64,000 nt of DNA, taken from positions 42,880,351 through 42,944,350 of the forward strand of contig NC_065533.1 in the NCBI RefSeq assembly GCF_020184175.1. The letters run 5' to 3'. The DNA is from Aphis gossypii (lineage: Eukaryota > Arthropoda > Insecta > Hemiptera > Aphididae). The notes under the pieces were generated by a model. That model was not told the DNA's origin. It searched no databases and was given only the letters and a program-made list of their open reading frames with translations. How positions within the stretch are numbered: the stretch's first letter is position 1; every line of letters begins with the position of its first letter. The translations under genes were made by a program, and so were the position numbers. Of this stretch, positions 40,396 through 51,340 are shown in pieces.

Positions 40396-40991
40396 AATAC
40401 ATCCTCACAATTTATTTAGTATTTGTACGGTATTAGAGTGTTTTGGTATTAAATAAAAAACAATACAGTATTTTTCTTTTTCGCCGATTTATTTTCACAG
40501 TCTCAACGAGGTTATTACTCAGTACAGCAATTAGTACCTACCTATAATAACAGCGTTTAAAAAAGAACCTATACATTTTCGTAATTTAAATGTTTGTTTT
40601 TATTTAAATAATTTATTTAATTTAATCCAAAAAATCTAAGTATTTCTGTACAGTTGTTCTATTATTAAAATTTAAGCACGTGGACAATGATTTGTGTAGT
40701 TTTCTTGAATAAAATATTATGATCCCTATAGTTTGTGTTTGAATTTTGACGACTATAATACTTGATTTTAATTGCAAAGCCTAATACTAAGTTGTTGATT
40801 TTATATTCTGTGAACACTTTTTGGAGTATCGAATTATTTTATCTGCACCAGAAACGCGTTTTGAATCTCTTGTACCTAATGCAAGTTGTTCTCTGTACGA
40901 AACTTTACCTAATACAATAATATACCAAATCGCATCAAATAATATTACCTACATTTTAATTTATTATACACAAGTATAATTCAATAATACA
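40396..40991. other. AT-rich non-coding stretch
   Basis: Nothing recognised. Confidence 0.6.
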
Positions 40992-41433
40992 CTTTAAACC
41001 AGTGGTTTTCAAACTATGGTACGAAAAAAAACTACATGGTGTTAGAACAGAAAATTAAAAATAAATACCATTAGATTCTGAGCATAGCAATGTTTTTAGT
41101 ATTTTACAATGGCTTGTGTGTGTCTTTTTTAATACTCAGATTTCACATAAATATGTCAATAAATAAGGTATGCCATAATTTCATCGCTAATATTAAATCT
41201 ACAAATCTATGGTTCTCATTGAAAATTTGTTATTTAGTTCATAATATTATTCAATTTAAGAAGTTTGTATTAATAAATAAATAATAATTATATTTTAGTA
41301 TTTTGCTGCTTTTTTATCTAAAATAAATGTAAAGTTTATTTTGTTATATTTTTAATTATTAGTAGCATGGGTCTGATTAATAATATAGTTAAGTAGTACG
41401 CGAAAAAATAGTTTGAGAACCCCTGTTTTCAAC
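40992..41433. mobile_element. hAT-type non-autonomous element
   Basis: The element spans 41,000-41,425 (426 bp). The left end is CAGTGGTTTTCAAACT and the right end AGTTTGAGAACCCCTG, inverted repeats agreeing at 14 of 16 positions. The flanking 8-mers CTTTAAAC and TTTTCAAC agree at 6 of 8, consistent with a decayed hAT target duplication. Subterminal GGTACG and GTACGCG are also inverted. The interior holds a segment like the dispersed repeat of 27.5 kb (TAGATTCTGAGCATAGCAAT), suggesting either a nested insertion or that the repeat family and this element are one. The 64-codon frame inside is not a recognisable protein. Confidence 0.8.
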
Positions 41434-43257
41434 AGTTATAGCTATAACTAGGCTACCTATACTAGCTACCTATACTATACATTTTGCTATAGAGTATAGA
41501 CATCACAAAAATGCTGTTACAGTGATTGAAAGATTATAAAATGTAGTAGATATAGCGGGAAACAAAAGCATAGGTTCCGAAGGTTTAATTAGTAATTTGT
41601 GAAAACTAGGTTGATTTTGGTAGTAAAGTAAACATAGCAACTTCGGTTGTTTATTTACGTTTATAATGTTCGTCAACGTTTACTTCCATCGCCGTTTTTG
41701 CACACACGGCCGAGTTTTATTTCTCATTCCACATAACGTTAAATGCGTTTTCGACTTTTGAATTTCTTCGATATTTTTTTTTCCCAATAGAATTCCTACT
41801 GATACTAACGGTTGACGATGTTTTTGTGTCAGTGTTTATAAAGGATGATCAACAACGATAGCCAATAGGAAACAACGTATCAGTAAGTGCAATGTGGACA
41901 AGGCTTAAAAAAAATTGAACTGCGGCATTTTAAAGTTCATTATTTTGTATATTGTGTTTTGTGTTAAAATAAGTTTTTCCGATCCAGTTTTTTAAAAAAA
42001 ATATATATATTTTATCCTTTTATGCGAATATTTATTTTCCGTAAATAACTGTAACAATATCTGCCTTAACAAACTTGAGATCAAAATAGAAAAAAAATAC
42101 ATTACATAATATAATATGCAAATCTAGACATTCTGTATCAATAAATTAAAGACAGATATTTAAAAAGTTATTAAAAGAAACTAATCACATTTATTAAGCC
42201 ATGAATACCCAAATGGTTGATTTAATACGAAATAAGCATTATAAACAACGAAATTAAAATTCAGTAAACATACAAAACTTTTTATGTAAATATTTATACT
42301 TAATAGTTAAAAGGAAAATCTCACAGCAGCAACTGGGTTTTCTTAGTTTTTAAATTAAAAACGCTCGTACGCGTTGTGTTAAAAATTTTAATTATTGAAC
42401 AGGTCGAGGTGTTAAGAATTATTTTATAAATAGAAAGTTTTAGGTATTTAACAATGAATTTTTATATTTTAAGTAATTTGCAAAATCATCAGCTTATAAT
42501 ATTGTTCTAACTTTAGTTAAGCATACATTTAAGCTATTGATGTTTAAAATAAATGACAATTGGAACTCATTTTTACTAATGGTGATGAGGAGTGTGAGAA
42601 AAACGTTAAAATAATATATAATTAAACTACAGGTTACATAATATTATATAAATTAAAATAATTATTTGTTTTTTAAACAAATATTGGTAATATCAAAATA
42701 TGATATCTATAAGAAAAAATATAATTTAAAAATATTAAAATCGTTATAAGCGAATAATAAGTACACACGCTGATATGATGCTTAAATATTATGTTTTATG
42801 CAATCGTCGTAAGTGGGAATTTCGTTTTTTTAATCAATAATATTTGTTGTATTTATCTAAACTCAAAATAAAAGTATGCTGACACAGTATATTGACATAT
42901 TATATTATACTAGAAGGGTGTATTATAATATCGATAGCCCCTGCATATTTTTCTAGAAATTACCACAACTCCCCCCCCCCCGTTCCATCCCACATTATAA
43001 ATTCCTTAGAATGCTATTGTCTATATTCTATAAGACATTATAAGACATAATTCAGATAACATTTATTTCTATATTGATTATCATTCTATTTTTTTTCATA
43101 GTATTTAGTTGTATGCTAATATACAAAATTATACTAAATATTCTAATTATATTTTGATTTATTAATCTTAAAACCTAATCAAATTTATATAATTTCTATT
43201 ATTATAATAATTTAAAACTTAAATTGAAATATTAAAAATATGTTTCTTAAATTATAG
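41434..43257. other. AT-rich stretch with a mixed patch at 41.64-41.90 kb
   Basis: The patch has some CpGs, a CCAAT word (AGCCAATAGG, about 41,860) and a donor-like ATCAGTAAGTGC (about 41,879). No frame is recognised. It also contains an 11-base C run at 42,971-42,981. No gene is supported. Confidence 0.45.
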
Positions 43258-43490
43258 ATCTAGTGAAGTAGAAACATTGAAGATAGCAGATAGAACTGTA
43301 AACTCTACAAAAAATAAGTTAACTCCAAATTGTTTAGCGAGGTGTTGAAAGTATTAGAAAAAGGAGGTTACGGAAAAGTGTTTTAGGTTCAGAAGAAGAC
43401 TAGTAATGATACAAATCAAGGTTTCGCTATGAACGCCTTACGTAAAGCCACAATTGTCCGAAATTCCAAGGATATGAATATATACTCGAA
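43258..43490 (+). pseudogene. Fragment of a ribosomal protein S6 kinase (p70 S6K) gene, disabled
   Basis: The plus frame from 43,262 reads SEVETLKIADRTVNS and then KNKLTPN. After a frameshift near 43,340-43,345 it goes on as VLKVLEKGGYGKVF, a stop at 43,384-43,386 where the family has glutamine (KVFQVRK), VQKKTSNDTNQGFAMNALR and KATIVRNSKD. This is the start of the kinase domain of p70 S6 kinase: the acidic stretch before the domain, the glycine-rich ATP loop GKGGYGKVF (here EKGGYGKVF), the FAMK lysine strand (here FAMN, so the ATP-binding lysine is lost) and the S6K-specific KATIVRNQKDTAHT. Homology ends near 43,480. About 75 of some 450-500 residues are present. An AG just before the fragment (TTATAG|AT at 43,256) could be an old splice acceptor, so it may be copied exonic DNA rather than a retrocopy. 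It sits against the 3' side of a Helitron relic on the other strand. Confidence 0.85.
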
Positions 43491-43607
43491 GTTGTTAAGG
43501 TTCAAGTTCAATTTTGTTAATACAATGTTTTTATAGCTGTACAGAAATCGTTTACAAAATATTATTACTCTACTTTTTTGGGTATTCGTATTCCTATTTT
43601 CAAACAA

Positions 43608-45250
43608 ACTTTATGAGATGGTAAAATTCTATAGGATAGTTAATTGTATTTTCTGGGTTGCATGTATTATCAATGGACAGATAAGTTATTGAAAATAAAT
43701 CAATTTTTTGAATCTTGTAGTCATTAATATAGTTGACAATTTAATTTTTGCATGTTAAAATAGCACGATCGTACCACCAGTAATTATTTTTTGTAATATT
43801 ATCACTGACATTTAGGTATATCACAGAAATGAATTCATCAATAGTGTTTGCTGTATGACGAAATTGTTCTGGCAATTGATAAATTCATTATTATCCACAG
43901 GAAAAGTACCATTTCCAATTTGTAATAGCCAGTTTGAAAAATTAGCAATATTGATATCTCCGTGAAATTGAGTTCACATATTGTTTTCAAGGTTTAAAAA
44001 TGTTATAGTTGTTACATTATTTCGCTTATATTTAAAATGGAATATCAATTAATTTCCATTGTATCTAATGGAAATTGTTCGTTTCGTTCAGTATCATATT
44101 TAATATTTAGCACGCAAGAAAATCATCGAATATTCGATTAACTTACATAGCCGGCGTCGTCAATGAATGATGTGTGTAACAATACTGCAAACTGTATACT
44201 TCTAATCACAGTTATTTTAATAATTAACTTTTTGAACTTTTCTCTTTTGATGGCTCATCCGCATACCAATAATTTGCGTTAGAATAATAAATCATGAAAA
44301 TCGGTCCAGTAGAACCTCAGATAAACTAACTGTCATAATAAATCGGCTCGAGTTTGAATAATACATAAAGATATTTTTCCATAAGTGGAATGATTTAATG
44401 TATGCATTAATTTCATTGGCTCTTGTGCCTCTTGAAATCACAGTAAAACTTGAGACGGAAATCACCTGAAAACATAAAATTGTAGTAATGTAATACAAAA
44501 TAAGTATACGTTTTTATTAAATTTTTTGTGAATAAATTATCATTTAAAATGTATTTAAAAATAATTTATTTATTGGGATTAATATTTAAATAAAATAATA
44601 AACATACTAAAAACAATCACAGTTATCCCATTTATACTTTGTATAATCAGTGTTTTGTAAATTTAGAATTTAAAAGCTGAATGTTTTATCGTTGTATAAA
44701 AGAATAGTAGGTATTCCAAAACTTGCTACAGAAATTAGAATTTTTTTTTTTTTTGTTCTTATACCTGCAATTATTAAATTAATAACAAATGTTTTCCTGT
44801 TCCACCAGGGACATCTATAAAGTAAATACCTTTAACTTTAGTGTTTACAGATTCCATAATTTTTAAATACAATTTGTTTTGTAAGTTTTTTTTCGGTTCG
44901 AAGTACAAAAGTTTCTAAGATAGTTTTATCGTATGTAACTTCATTTAAATAATCATCAGGCATATCATATGTTGCATTTTTACGATTTGGCTTAGGAAGT
45001 TTAAACAATTCTAAATTTGTATTATTTAATGTTAATAATATATTATCTATTAATATTAAAGCTTCATTGAATATTATCATTGAATTGAATATTATAATAA
45101 TTTTGTTGTACTCTATATAATATGTTATCGGAAAAAAGGTGATGACATTTGACAATGCATTGACATGTAAAAATGACAATATCAGATGTTATTTTCAGGT
45201 AAAATAAGTTTAATATTTGTATTTTAAAAATTTGATTTCTTACAGTAAAC
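43608..45250 (-). mobile_element. Helitron relic: Pif1-type helicase part of the Rep-Helicase protein
   Basis: Minus-strand pieces occur in the correct order for a Helitron helicase. At 45,250-45,066 is HHLFSDNILYRVQQ. After a frameshift comes IFNEALILIDNI and LELFKLPKPNRK (about 45,074-44,980). Then, after another slip, GIYFIDVPGGTGKTF with the Walker A motif (about 44,788-44,830); SVASFGIPTIL (about 44,695-44,735), the family VASSGIAATLL motif; SRGTRANEINAYIKS and FHLWKNI (44,370-44,440); HGDINIANFSNWLLQIGNG (about 43,915-43,970); WWYDRAILTCKN (about 43,756-43,790), the ERAILAPKN motif; and YLSIDNTCNPENTINYP (about 43,640-43,690). Frameshifts, stops and two non-homologous interruptions (about 44,470-44,690 and 44,005-44,370) make it inactive. 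The final motifs after NYPIEFYHL are missing, and neither the Rep domain nor the TC and CTRR ends were found. Confidence 0.9.
44005..44370. mobile_element. Sequence inserted into the Helitron helicase
   Basis: Helicase homology stops after FHLWKNI and resumes at the N-M..Q..GDINIANF segment. In intact Helitron proteins these are about 20 residues apart, but here some 350 bases intervene. The insert contains ATGAAAATCGGTCCAGTAGA (about 44,295), a word I recall as common in insect dispersed repeats, and a small inverted repeat (AATTTCCATTGT...ACAATGGAAAT orientation near 44,050-44,075). No clean target duplication was found, so an acquired intron or a nested MITE/SINE are both possible. Confidence 0.45.
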
Positions 45251-45789
45251 ATAGCACCACATCATACAAAATTATATATAATAAGTATGAAATATGAAAT
45301 CTTTTTTTCACGACTAAATAGCAATAGAGGCTTCTATTCTAATCTACTCTTAAGTCTTAATATAGAAGTCTATGGTAAAAAAACAATATTATTACCATGG
45401 CTCTTCGACCAAAGTTAAGGAGCTTAGAAATAACTTATTCTGACTAATAACAATGAACTTATGTAAAAAATTAAAAATGCAGATGTCTAGTCGTGCACAT
45501 GGACTTTTTGTTGAAACTACTATTTTATGCAGCAGACTCTTATAGTATCTTATATTCTTATTAATATGATTATTGTTTTATTTTATTATATTTGATTATT
45601 AATTTCCAAGAAATATTCAAATACTAAATATGGTGAGTTTTGAACTTTAATCGAGTGGTGGATAGAGGAGTATAGTATTATAAAATGTAAGTAGGTTTGT
45701 ATAAAAACAGCCTATCTGTAAAAAAAAAAAAATAAAATGTTAAAAATGTATTTATATAGGTAATACTAAATGATTGCATCTCGTCCAAT
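45251..45789. other. AT-rich stretch with a short imperfect palindrome
   Basis: At about 45,328-45,376 the sequence ATAGAGGCTTCTATTC...TATAGAAGTCTATGG forms an imperfect stem. The stretch could be decayed upstream Helitron sequence, but no Rep-domain motif (the two-histidine or two-tyrosine motifs) was seen. Confidence 0.4.
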
Positions 45790-47310
45790 CAGTCATAATG
45801 TCTGAGAGCTAGCCGTTTTTTGATTTACGATATCCCCGTGCGAGGTATAATCACGATGGATATATTATTATTACTGCTATTATCGTAACAAGTACCATCG
45901 CGGACACGACCTTTGGTAGTAACCGGCTTTGAATTTCCTATAGCGGCAACATCAGTATCGCCGATCAGTGTGATTGCGAGGGGGTAATATTATAGCGGTG
46001 GACTGCAGCTCTTCTCGCATGCGAGTCACGTCGCCTAACCACAGCATCGGATCCGCGTTCTTATGTGTAATATTTGCCCCCGAAACCTAGTGATGTTATC
46101 ATAAACCTAACCGTTATCTGAACATAATTATCTCGGCGTTCCACCCTACACTGAATCACACTTTTCCTTCGTCCCGCCGTCACCTACCCGTGTCGTCGAT
46201 GGGGGTGGTTCGGTTAGTCGTATAACACCGTCGCCGCCGCCGCCACCGCGGACTTATATCGTTTTGTCGTGAAACGAATAAAAAAAAAAAAAAACAAATG
46301 AAAATAAAACGAGCGAAAAGATACACTTTGAGCGGTCTATTATTATATTATATATATGATATATACACCTTAAATAATAATAATAATACGCGCGCAACAC
46401 CTGATACGCCTGTGTGACAATTTAATATTATACACACTTAGCGCAATAAAACGCGATCCTTATTTTCACCAACGGCGATGTTTTGCATTTTTATTGCGTT
46501 AAATAATAAATGCGTAAGACCGTCGACGTCGGTCTTGCGTCCTGGAAGATATAACAATAATAGTAATAACAATATTATATTATTATTACGGCGACGTCAC
46601 GATAATCGCCGCCACAGCTCACCTCAACCGTACCCAGCGGACGTCCCGTCGCCTTACTTTTTACGGCGCGCGCTCGAAACATGTGCTGTGGGAAAACATC
46701 ACATTATTATTATATTTGCAAGTGCAGTTGCTCGGTATATATATATATATATATACTGACTGGCGCGTTCTTATTATATTATAATATACACTGGCTGATC
46801 CCGCACGGCGTTTCCCGTGACAAATTTCATTACATAACGCCTCGCCGTGGATTTACCGCGTCTTCAACTCCGTTTAACTGTACACTGATTTTTAGCGAGG
46901 ACGTTTTTGAGTGACTTTGAAAAAAACATAAAAAACGCACGTCTAAAACTGTATCGTCCGATCGTATTAGCTCATTTTATTTCATATACCTATAATCGTG
47001 TGCAATGACGATCCTATATTAATTATTTGGAACAAAATAAAATATATTGATTTTCTCCGAGCCGACGAAATCTCTGTGCGAGCCTCTCTATCAGAAAATC
47101 CTTTCTTATATAGTGTACAATGTACATAAGGTGAGTTTTCAAGTCTCTAGCTACGTATCACAGTTTTGGTTGTACTCTGAATACGGATCGGTCTGTTAGG
47201 GCTTCGATTTGTTATATACACGGCATATTATGTAGGTATACACAGATTTTCCTGTTAGTGTGTAGGTATACGACGTCGTTATTTTCAATCAATTTGACGG
47301 CCCACTCGGC
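45790..47310 (+). promoter_or_regulatory. CpG-rich island with a candidate untranslated first exon
   Basis: This is the most GC- and CpG-rich part of the window together with 5.1-6.0 kb. It includes a GCC/CCG triplet tract near 46,228-46,250 and a (TA)n run at 46,736-46,755. At 47,131 the sequence ACATAAG|GTGAGTTTT is a near-consensus 5' splice site on the plus strand. If the island is a promoter, transcription to the right could produce an untranslated first exon ending there. The 93- and 77-codon frames (46,478-46,914) are asparagine/arginine/tyrosine low-complexity translations and not credible proteins. Direction and function are inferred. Confidence 0.4.
46736..46755. repeat. (TA)n microsatellite
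   Basis: Ten TA units within the CpG-rich island. Confidence 0.95.
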
Positions 47311-47329
47311 GTAAGTGTTCATGTATACT

Positions 47330-47544
47330 ACCTATCTCAGGGGTGGCCAAAATTGTTTTGGTCACGATTTATACTAAAAGTATACTTTACCTTTGAGGAT
47401 GGATTTCTGTAGAAAATTGTTTTTATTATTGAATAACTATTATTATTAAGAAACACAAAGGGCGCGTAGCCCTAAAAATAAATTCTAACATGATTGACTT
47501 TGAAATTGTCCGCTATCGACCGTTTGACCGGCCCTGTACTATAT
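47330..47544. mobile_element. Degenerate hAT-type MITE
   Basis: The element spans 47,338-47,536 (199 bp). The left end is CAGGGGTGGCCAAA and the right end GTTTGACCGGCCCTG, inverted repeats agreeing at 11 of 15 positions. The flanking 8-mers ACCTATCT and TACTATAT agree at 5 of 8, a weak target duplication. No open frame. CAGGGGTGGCCAAA-type ends are common among hAT MITEs. It lies at the right edge of the CpG-rich island, downstream of the donor site at 47,131. Confidence 0.65.
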
Positions 47545-49440
47545 CTGATCATTATGGACGACGGACACGATATACGCAACATTCATTAGATGCGTCGGCT
47601 TGATGTGTTGTCGCGAAGTCGTTTAAACTTTATATTTTACAATAACTATGTGCGAATATTTTCACCATAATGACCGAATAATATTACATTACATAATTTG
47701 CCGCAGGTCCGTATTATTTCGTTCAGAATCTTTAGTCACATCTATAGGAATATGTAATGTATAATGTTTTTAATTATTTTATCGAACAATACTCAATAAT
47801 TCAAAACTGATTAATGATTTTGAAAATATTTTTTTACATAATTTCCTATCAAAATAAAACAGTATTTAAAAATTAAATATTTTTTTATCGATATAATTGT
47901 TAAGTTTTTACTTTTTAGAACTATAACACACACTATTTTATTCCATATTGTAGAGCAAAATATTTTTGGGAGTATTTTTATACATAAAAATGGAAATTCA
48001 GATGAATAGTGTACGAGTTATAAGTAGGTATTTAAAGACCATATTGTAGTAGATCAATATTTTGAGTGTTATCTCAGAACCTCTCCACTACGTTCACTAA
48101 AACTTTAAATACTTATAAGTTAAAACTCATAGTCTAAATAATGATTTGTAGTATTCAAAAACCCCCAAAAATTCTATTTCAACCTTATGAAATAATAAAC
48201 ATATGTATTGTTTTATTTTAACTGAAAATTATGAAAAAAAAAAATAACTTTTAAAAACATAAATAGATTTTGAATTACTTAGTGTTTTTTGATAAAAAAA
48301 AAAAAAAATCACCTTATGTTTTACGGATTTTTCCAAAGCTATGTCATTTTAGATTTCTCTGACTTCCTCTAACGATTATAATATTTGTAATTTAAATTGA
48401 ATTTCCATTTTCTTTGTATTTTTTCTTTTTTAATTATATTACAATTAACAAATAATTTATGATATAATAAATTCAAGGTGGTGCAATTTAAAGTATTAGT
48501 TTTCAACTTATAATTTATAGATTTATATTTTAAACATTGTGATAAGTTAATATTGGGAGAATTATTACCGGGAGTAGCTTAATTTTTGATAATGTTTATA
48601 ATAATTTATACGGTAAAAAAATATAATAATGCGATATTTGTATGCTTTAATAAATTCGTTATATTTATTATTAATGCCATAATTATATATCTAATAAAAT
48701 CATATTGGTCATCGGTAAAAAAAAAATAGAGGATTGGCTGGGAATATCTTTATACGTAGATCACCTTCTCCTTCTCTACAGCTAAATAAAACAATTTATT
48801 TATAAATTAATTAAATATTTTATAAAAAATATATTTTTTTATTTTTTATTATTATTATTTATAAAATTGTTTATAATGTACCTGTCCAGACTCTACTAAA
48901 AAATATACTTCAGATATCTATCAGATAGATTTACTTTAAAAAATTAAACTCAAATCATGGAGTATACCTATGTATGTTTAAAAAGTGTTCCTTATCGTAT
49001 ATTGTGGATCATGAATTTTGACGTTCATTATAAATGGAATACATATTATTATTATTATTATTTTTGTTATTTATATTTATTTAATGTAAATGTTTATTTG
49101 TACATACCTAATACCTATGTATAGATATATTTTAATACGGAGTCAAAGTAATCAATTAATTAAATGTAAATGTGTTTCACAATATTATATTATAATAATC
49201 AAAATAATTGAGCTGGATTGTAAAACAATAATATTATAATCATTAAATTCGAGTTGATTAATCGCTATGTTTATATTTAAATACATTTACTTTACATATT
49301 TTCTGGCTTTTATTACTCATCAATAGTATGTTTTTTTGAACCATAAAAATTTACCAACACTTCTCCTAATATTGAATTATATATCTCTAGTTGATCACTC
49401 CGAAATTGTTTTTTATGTTTTTATCAATCCTATCACACTA
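47545..49440. other. AT-rich stretch with one clear stem-loop
   Basis: No gene recognised. An imperfect inverted repeat has arms at 48,015-48,037 and 48,103-48,128 (GAGTT...ATAAGTA...TTTAAAG against CTTTAAATACTTATAAGTTAAAACTC) and a loop of about 65 bases. Confidence 0.55.
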
Positions 49441-49448
49441 TATTATTT

Positions 49449-49625
49449 ATGTGGACTGGCCTAAGAGTCTTTTCTTTGTTGGCTTACCTATGTTATACTG
49501 CCGCTTTAATTGTATTATATTCATTTTTCCAGATTAAACGCCAGGGCTTTAATCCATTGACCTTTATAAAGTTTTTATGTTATTGCTACTATAAAATGCC
49601 CAGTACTTACTTAATACTATTTTAG
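49449..49625 (+). pseudogene. Possible ionotropic-receptor (iGluR-like) exon relic
   Basis: A 58-codon plus frame reads MWTGLRVFSLLAYLCY, TAALIVLYSFFQIKR, QGFNPLTFIKFL and YYKMPSTYLIL, then stops. The arrangement resembles the last pore-side membrane helix of insect ionotropic receptors (a basic residue, a hydrophobic helix containing YSA.. I/L.S, then a PF..F..LL segment and Y.K). The family's YSAA is only loosely kept as YTAA and LYSF. AT-rich DNA readily encodes hydrophobic stretches, so the match could be chance. No other exon of such a gene was found nearby, hence the low confidence. Confidence 0.25.
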
Positions 49626-50699
49626 TTTTCCATATCGATTTTACATTAATCACCGACAGTAACAGGTTTTTTCATCAATAAAAATATTAAGTTGACTATA
49701 CGCGCAGCAGTTAATAATTATTATATGGAATAATGTGTTGCAAATCAAATCGAATTAGTCAATGCGTTTTATTATCTTGCCATGATGTAACGATTGCAAT
49801 GCTATATTGCGATCTAGCACAATATAAATTAATTAATTTTAACTCAGGAACAAATACGGATATGTGTAAGATATATTATTAGAAATAATAGTGACAAAAA
49901 TCATAAATACTTGGAAAAGTCCATGTATTCCACTGATATTATCTTTATAAGAATTTGTAAAAAGATAAAATATTTTCATGACATAAAAATGTATACAGTA
50001 AAATATAAAAGCTTGTAAGAGAACAACAATCACACAATCCTAAATAAAGTATCTTATCGGTGAAGTTTCAAAACTTTTTGACATTTCTACGTGTAAATGA
50101 ATTATAGTAATTTGCAAGTGTAAACAATCTCTTAAAGTTCTAATAATAATGAAACGTGACATTTTTCAAGATCAAAGGACAATTGAAAAATAACCATTGA
50201 ATTTGTATATCAAACGGAAAAAAACCTATAAAATAAAATTGAAACTGAAATTTCAAAAGTTAATTTAAGCAATAGGCGAAATAATAAACATGAAATATAA
50301 GTTACAATTATTATACTCACGTAGTCATGTTTTGCATTTTACACAATGTTTTTCAATTAAACGTACGAATATTATATTTTATATTCATTTTTAGATTATT
50401 TCATATTTAAAAAAAATACTTAATATAAAAAAGGTGGCAAGTGAGTACCACACTACTGTACTATAAGTGTCGAGTTATACAATGTTAGACCATTGTGTAC
50501 GACAAAAGATTCTGAAAAGAAACAGTCTATCAACCTGTTTTTTAATACTACTATTAAATTAATTTGTTTTACTTTTAGTAGTACAGTAGGTTGAATTAGT
50601 TTTAATTTAAAACGTTTAATTTGAAAACATCATTGTGCATAATAACATGTAAGTAAAAGTCTTATGCCTCCATGAAATATACATTTTGAAAAATAACAA
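49626..50699. other. AT-rich non-coding stretch
   Basis: Nothing recognised. Confidence 0.6.
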
Positions 50700-51340
50700 A
50701 ATAAATAATATTGTTATCCGTTTTTTTAATATGAAATTTTTTCTTAGTCGGAACTCAATTTTTCTACAGTAAAAATTATACTTAATATATATTTCGATTT
50801 ATTAGCTTCAATATAAACTATTAATGAGTAACTGTGTATTCAATTTTCAATCTTTGACTATAAAAATTGAAAATTTTATATATTTCAAATGAAAAATATT
50901 TCACATATTTTTATAATTTTGAAGAATTTTGTCAACATTAAAACTTCAAATGTTTGTGAAAATAAATCGTGTTATATATTTTTATGCAGATTTAAAAAGT
51001 TCTTTACCTTGTACTATGTATTATATTTTAATGGTCTTAAATAAAACTAAACAGTTTTAGTAAATATATTTTGAAAATTTTATCATACATAACAAAATAT
51101 TATATAAAAATGTTATGATAATTTTAATTATCTATAATTAATAATTATTCAATTTAAAGTAACAATAAACAAATAAAATACATTTTTTCAAAAACTTGAT
51201 TTACCTAAACATTTTTCCTTAAATTTTTTTTTTTGCTTATTTTTTAAAAAAAAAAATTACTATCCAAAACTATCAAAACCATCCCCAAAATTTAAAATTG
51301 AATCATTTTTTTTTACTATTTTTGTATAGGTATTATATTA
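50700..51340. repeat. Probable dispersed AT-rich repeat
   Basis: The block with TTTTTCCTTAAATTTTTTTT and CTATCCAAAACTATCAAAAC has the form of a diverged interspersed repeat that I recall from aphid genomes. There is no coding sequence and its limits are uncertain. Confidence 0.3.

Noticed and set aside
43416..43607. 63-codon minus-strand frame next to the Helitron
   Set aside because: It is antisense to the S6 kinase fragment and shows no helicase motif.
44292..44498. 68-codon minus-strand frame as a gene
   Set aside because: It contains the Helitron motif SRGTRANEINAYIKS and continues into inserted sequence.
44838..45179. 113-codon minus-strand frame as an independent gene
   Set aside because: Its second half is a stretch of Helitron helicase and its first half is out of frame with it, so it is part of the dead element.
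46478..46914. 93- and 77-codon plus frames
   Set aside because: Low-complexity N/R/I/Y translations of simple sequence inside the CpG island, overlapping each other in different frames.
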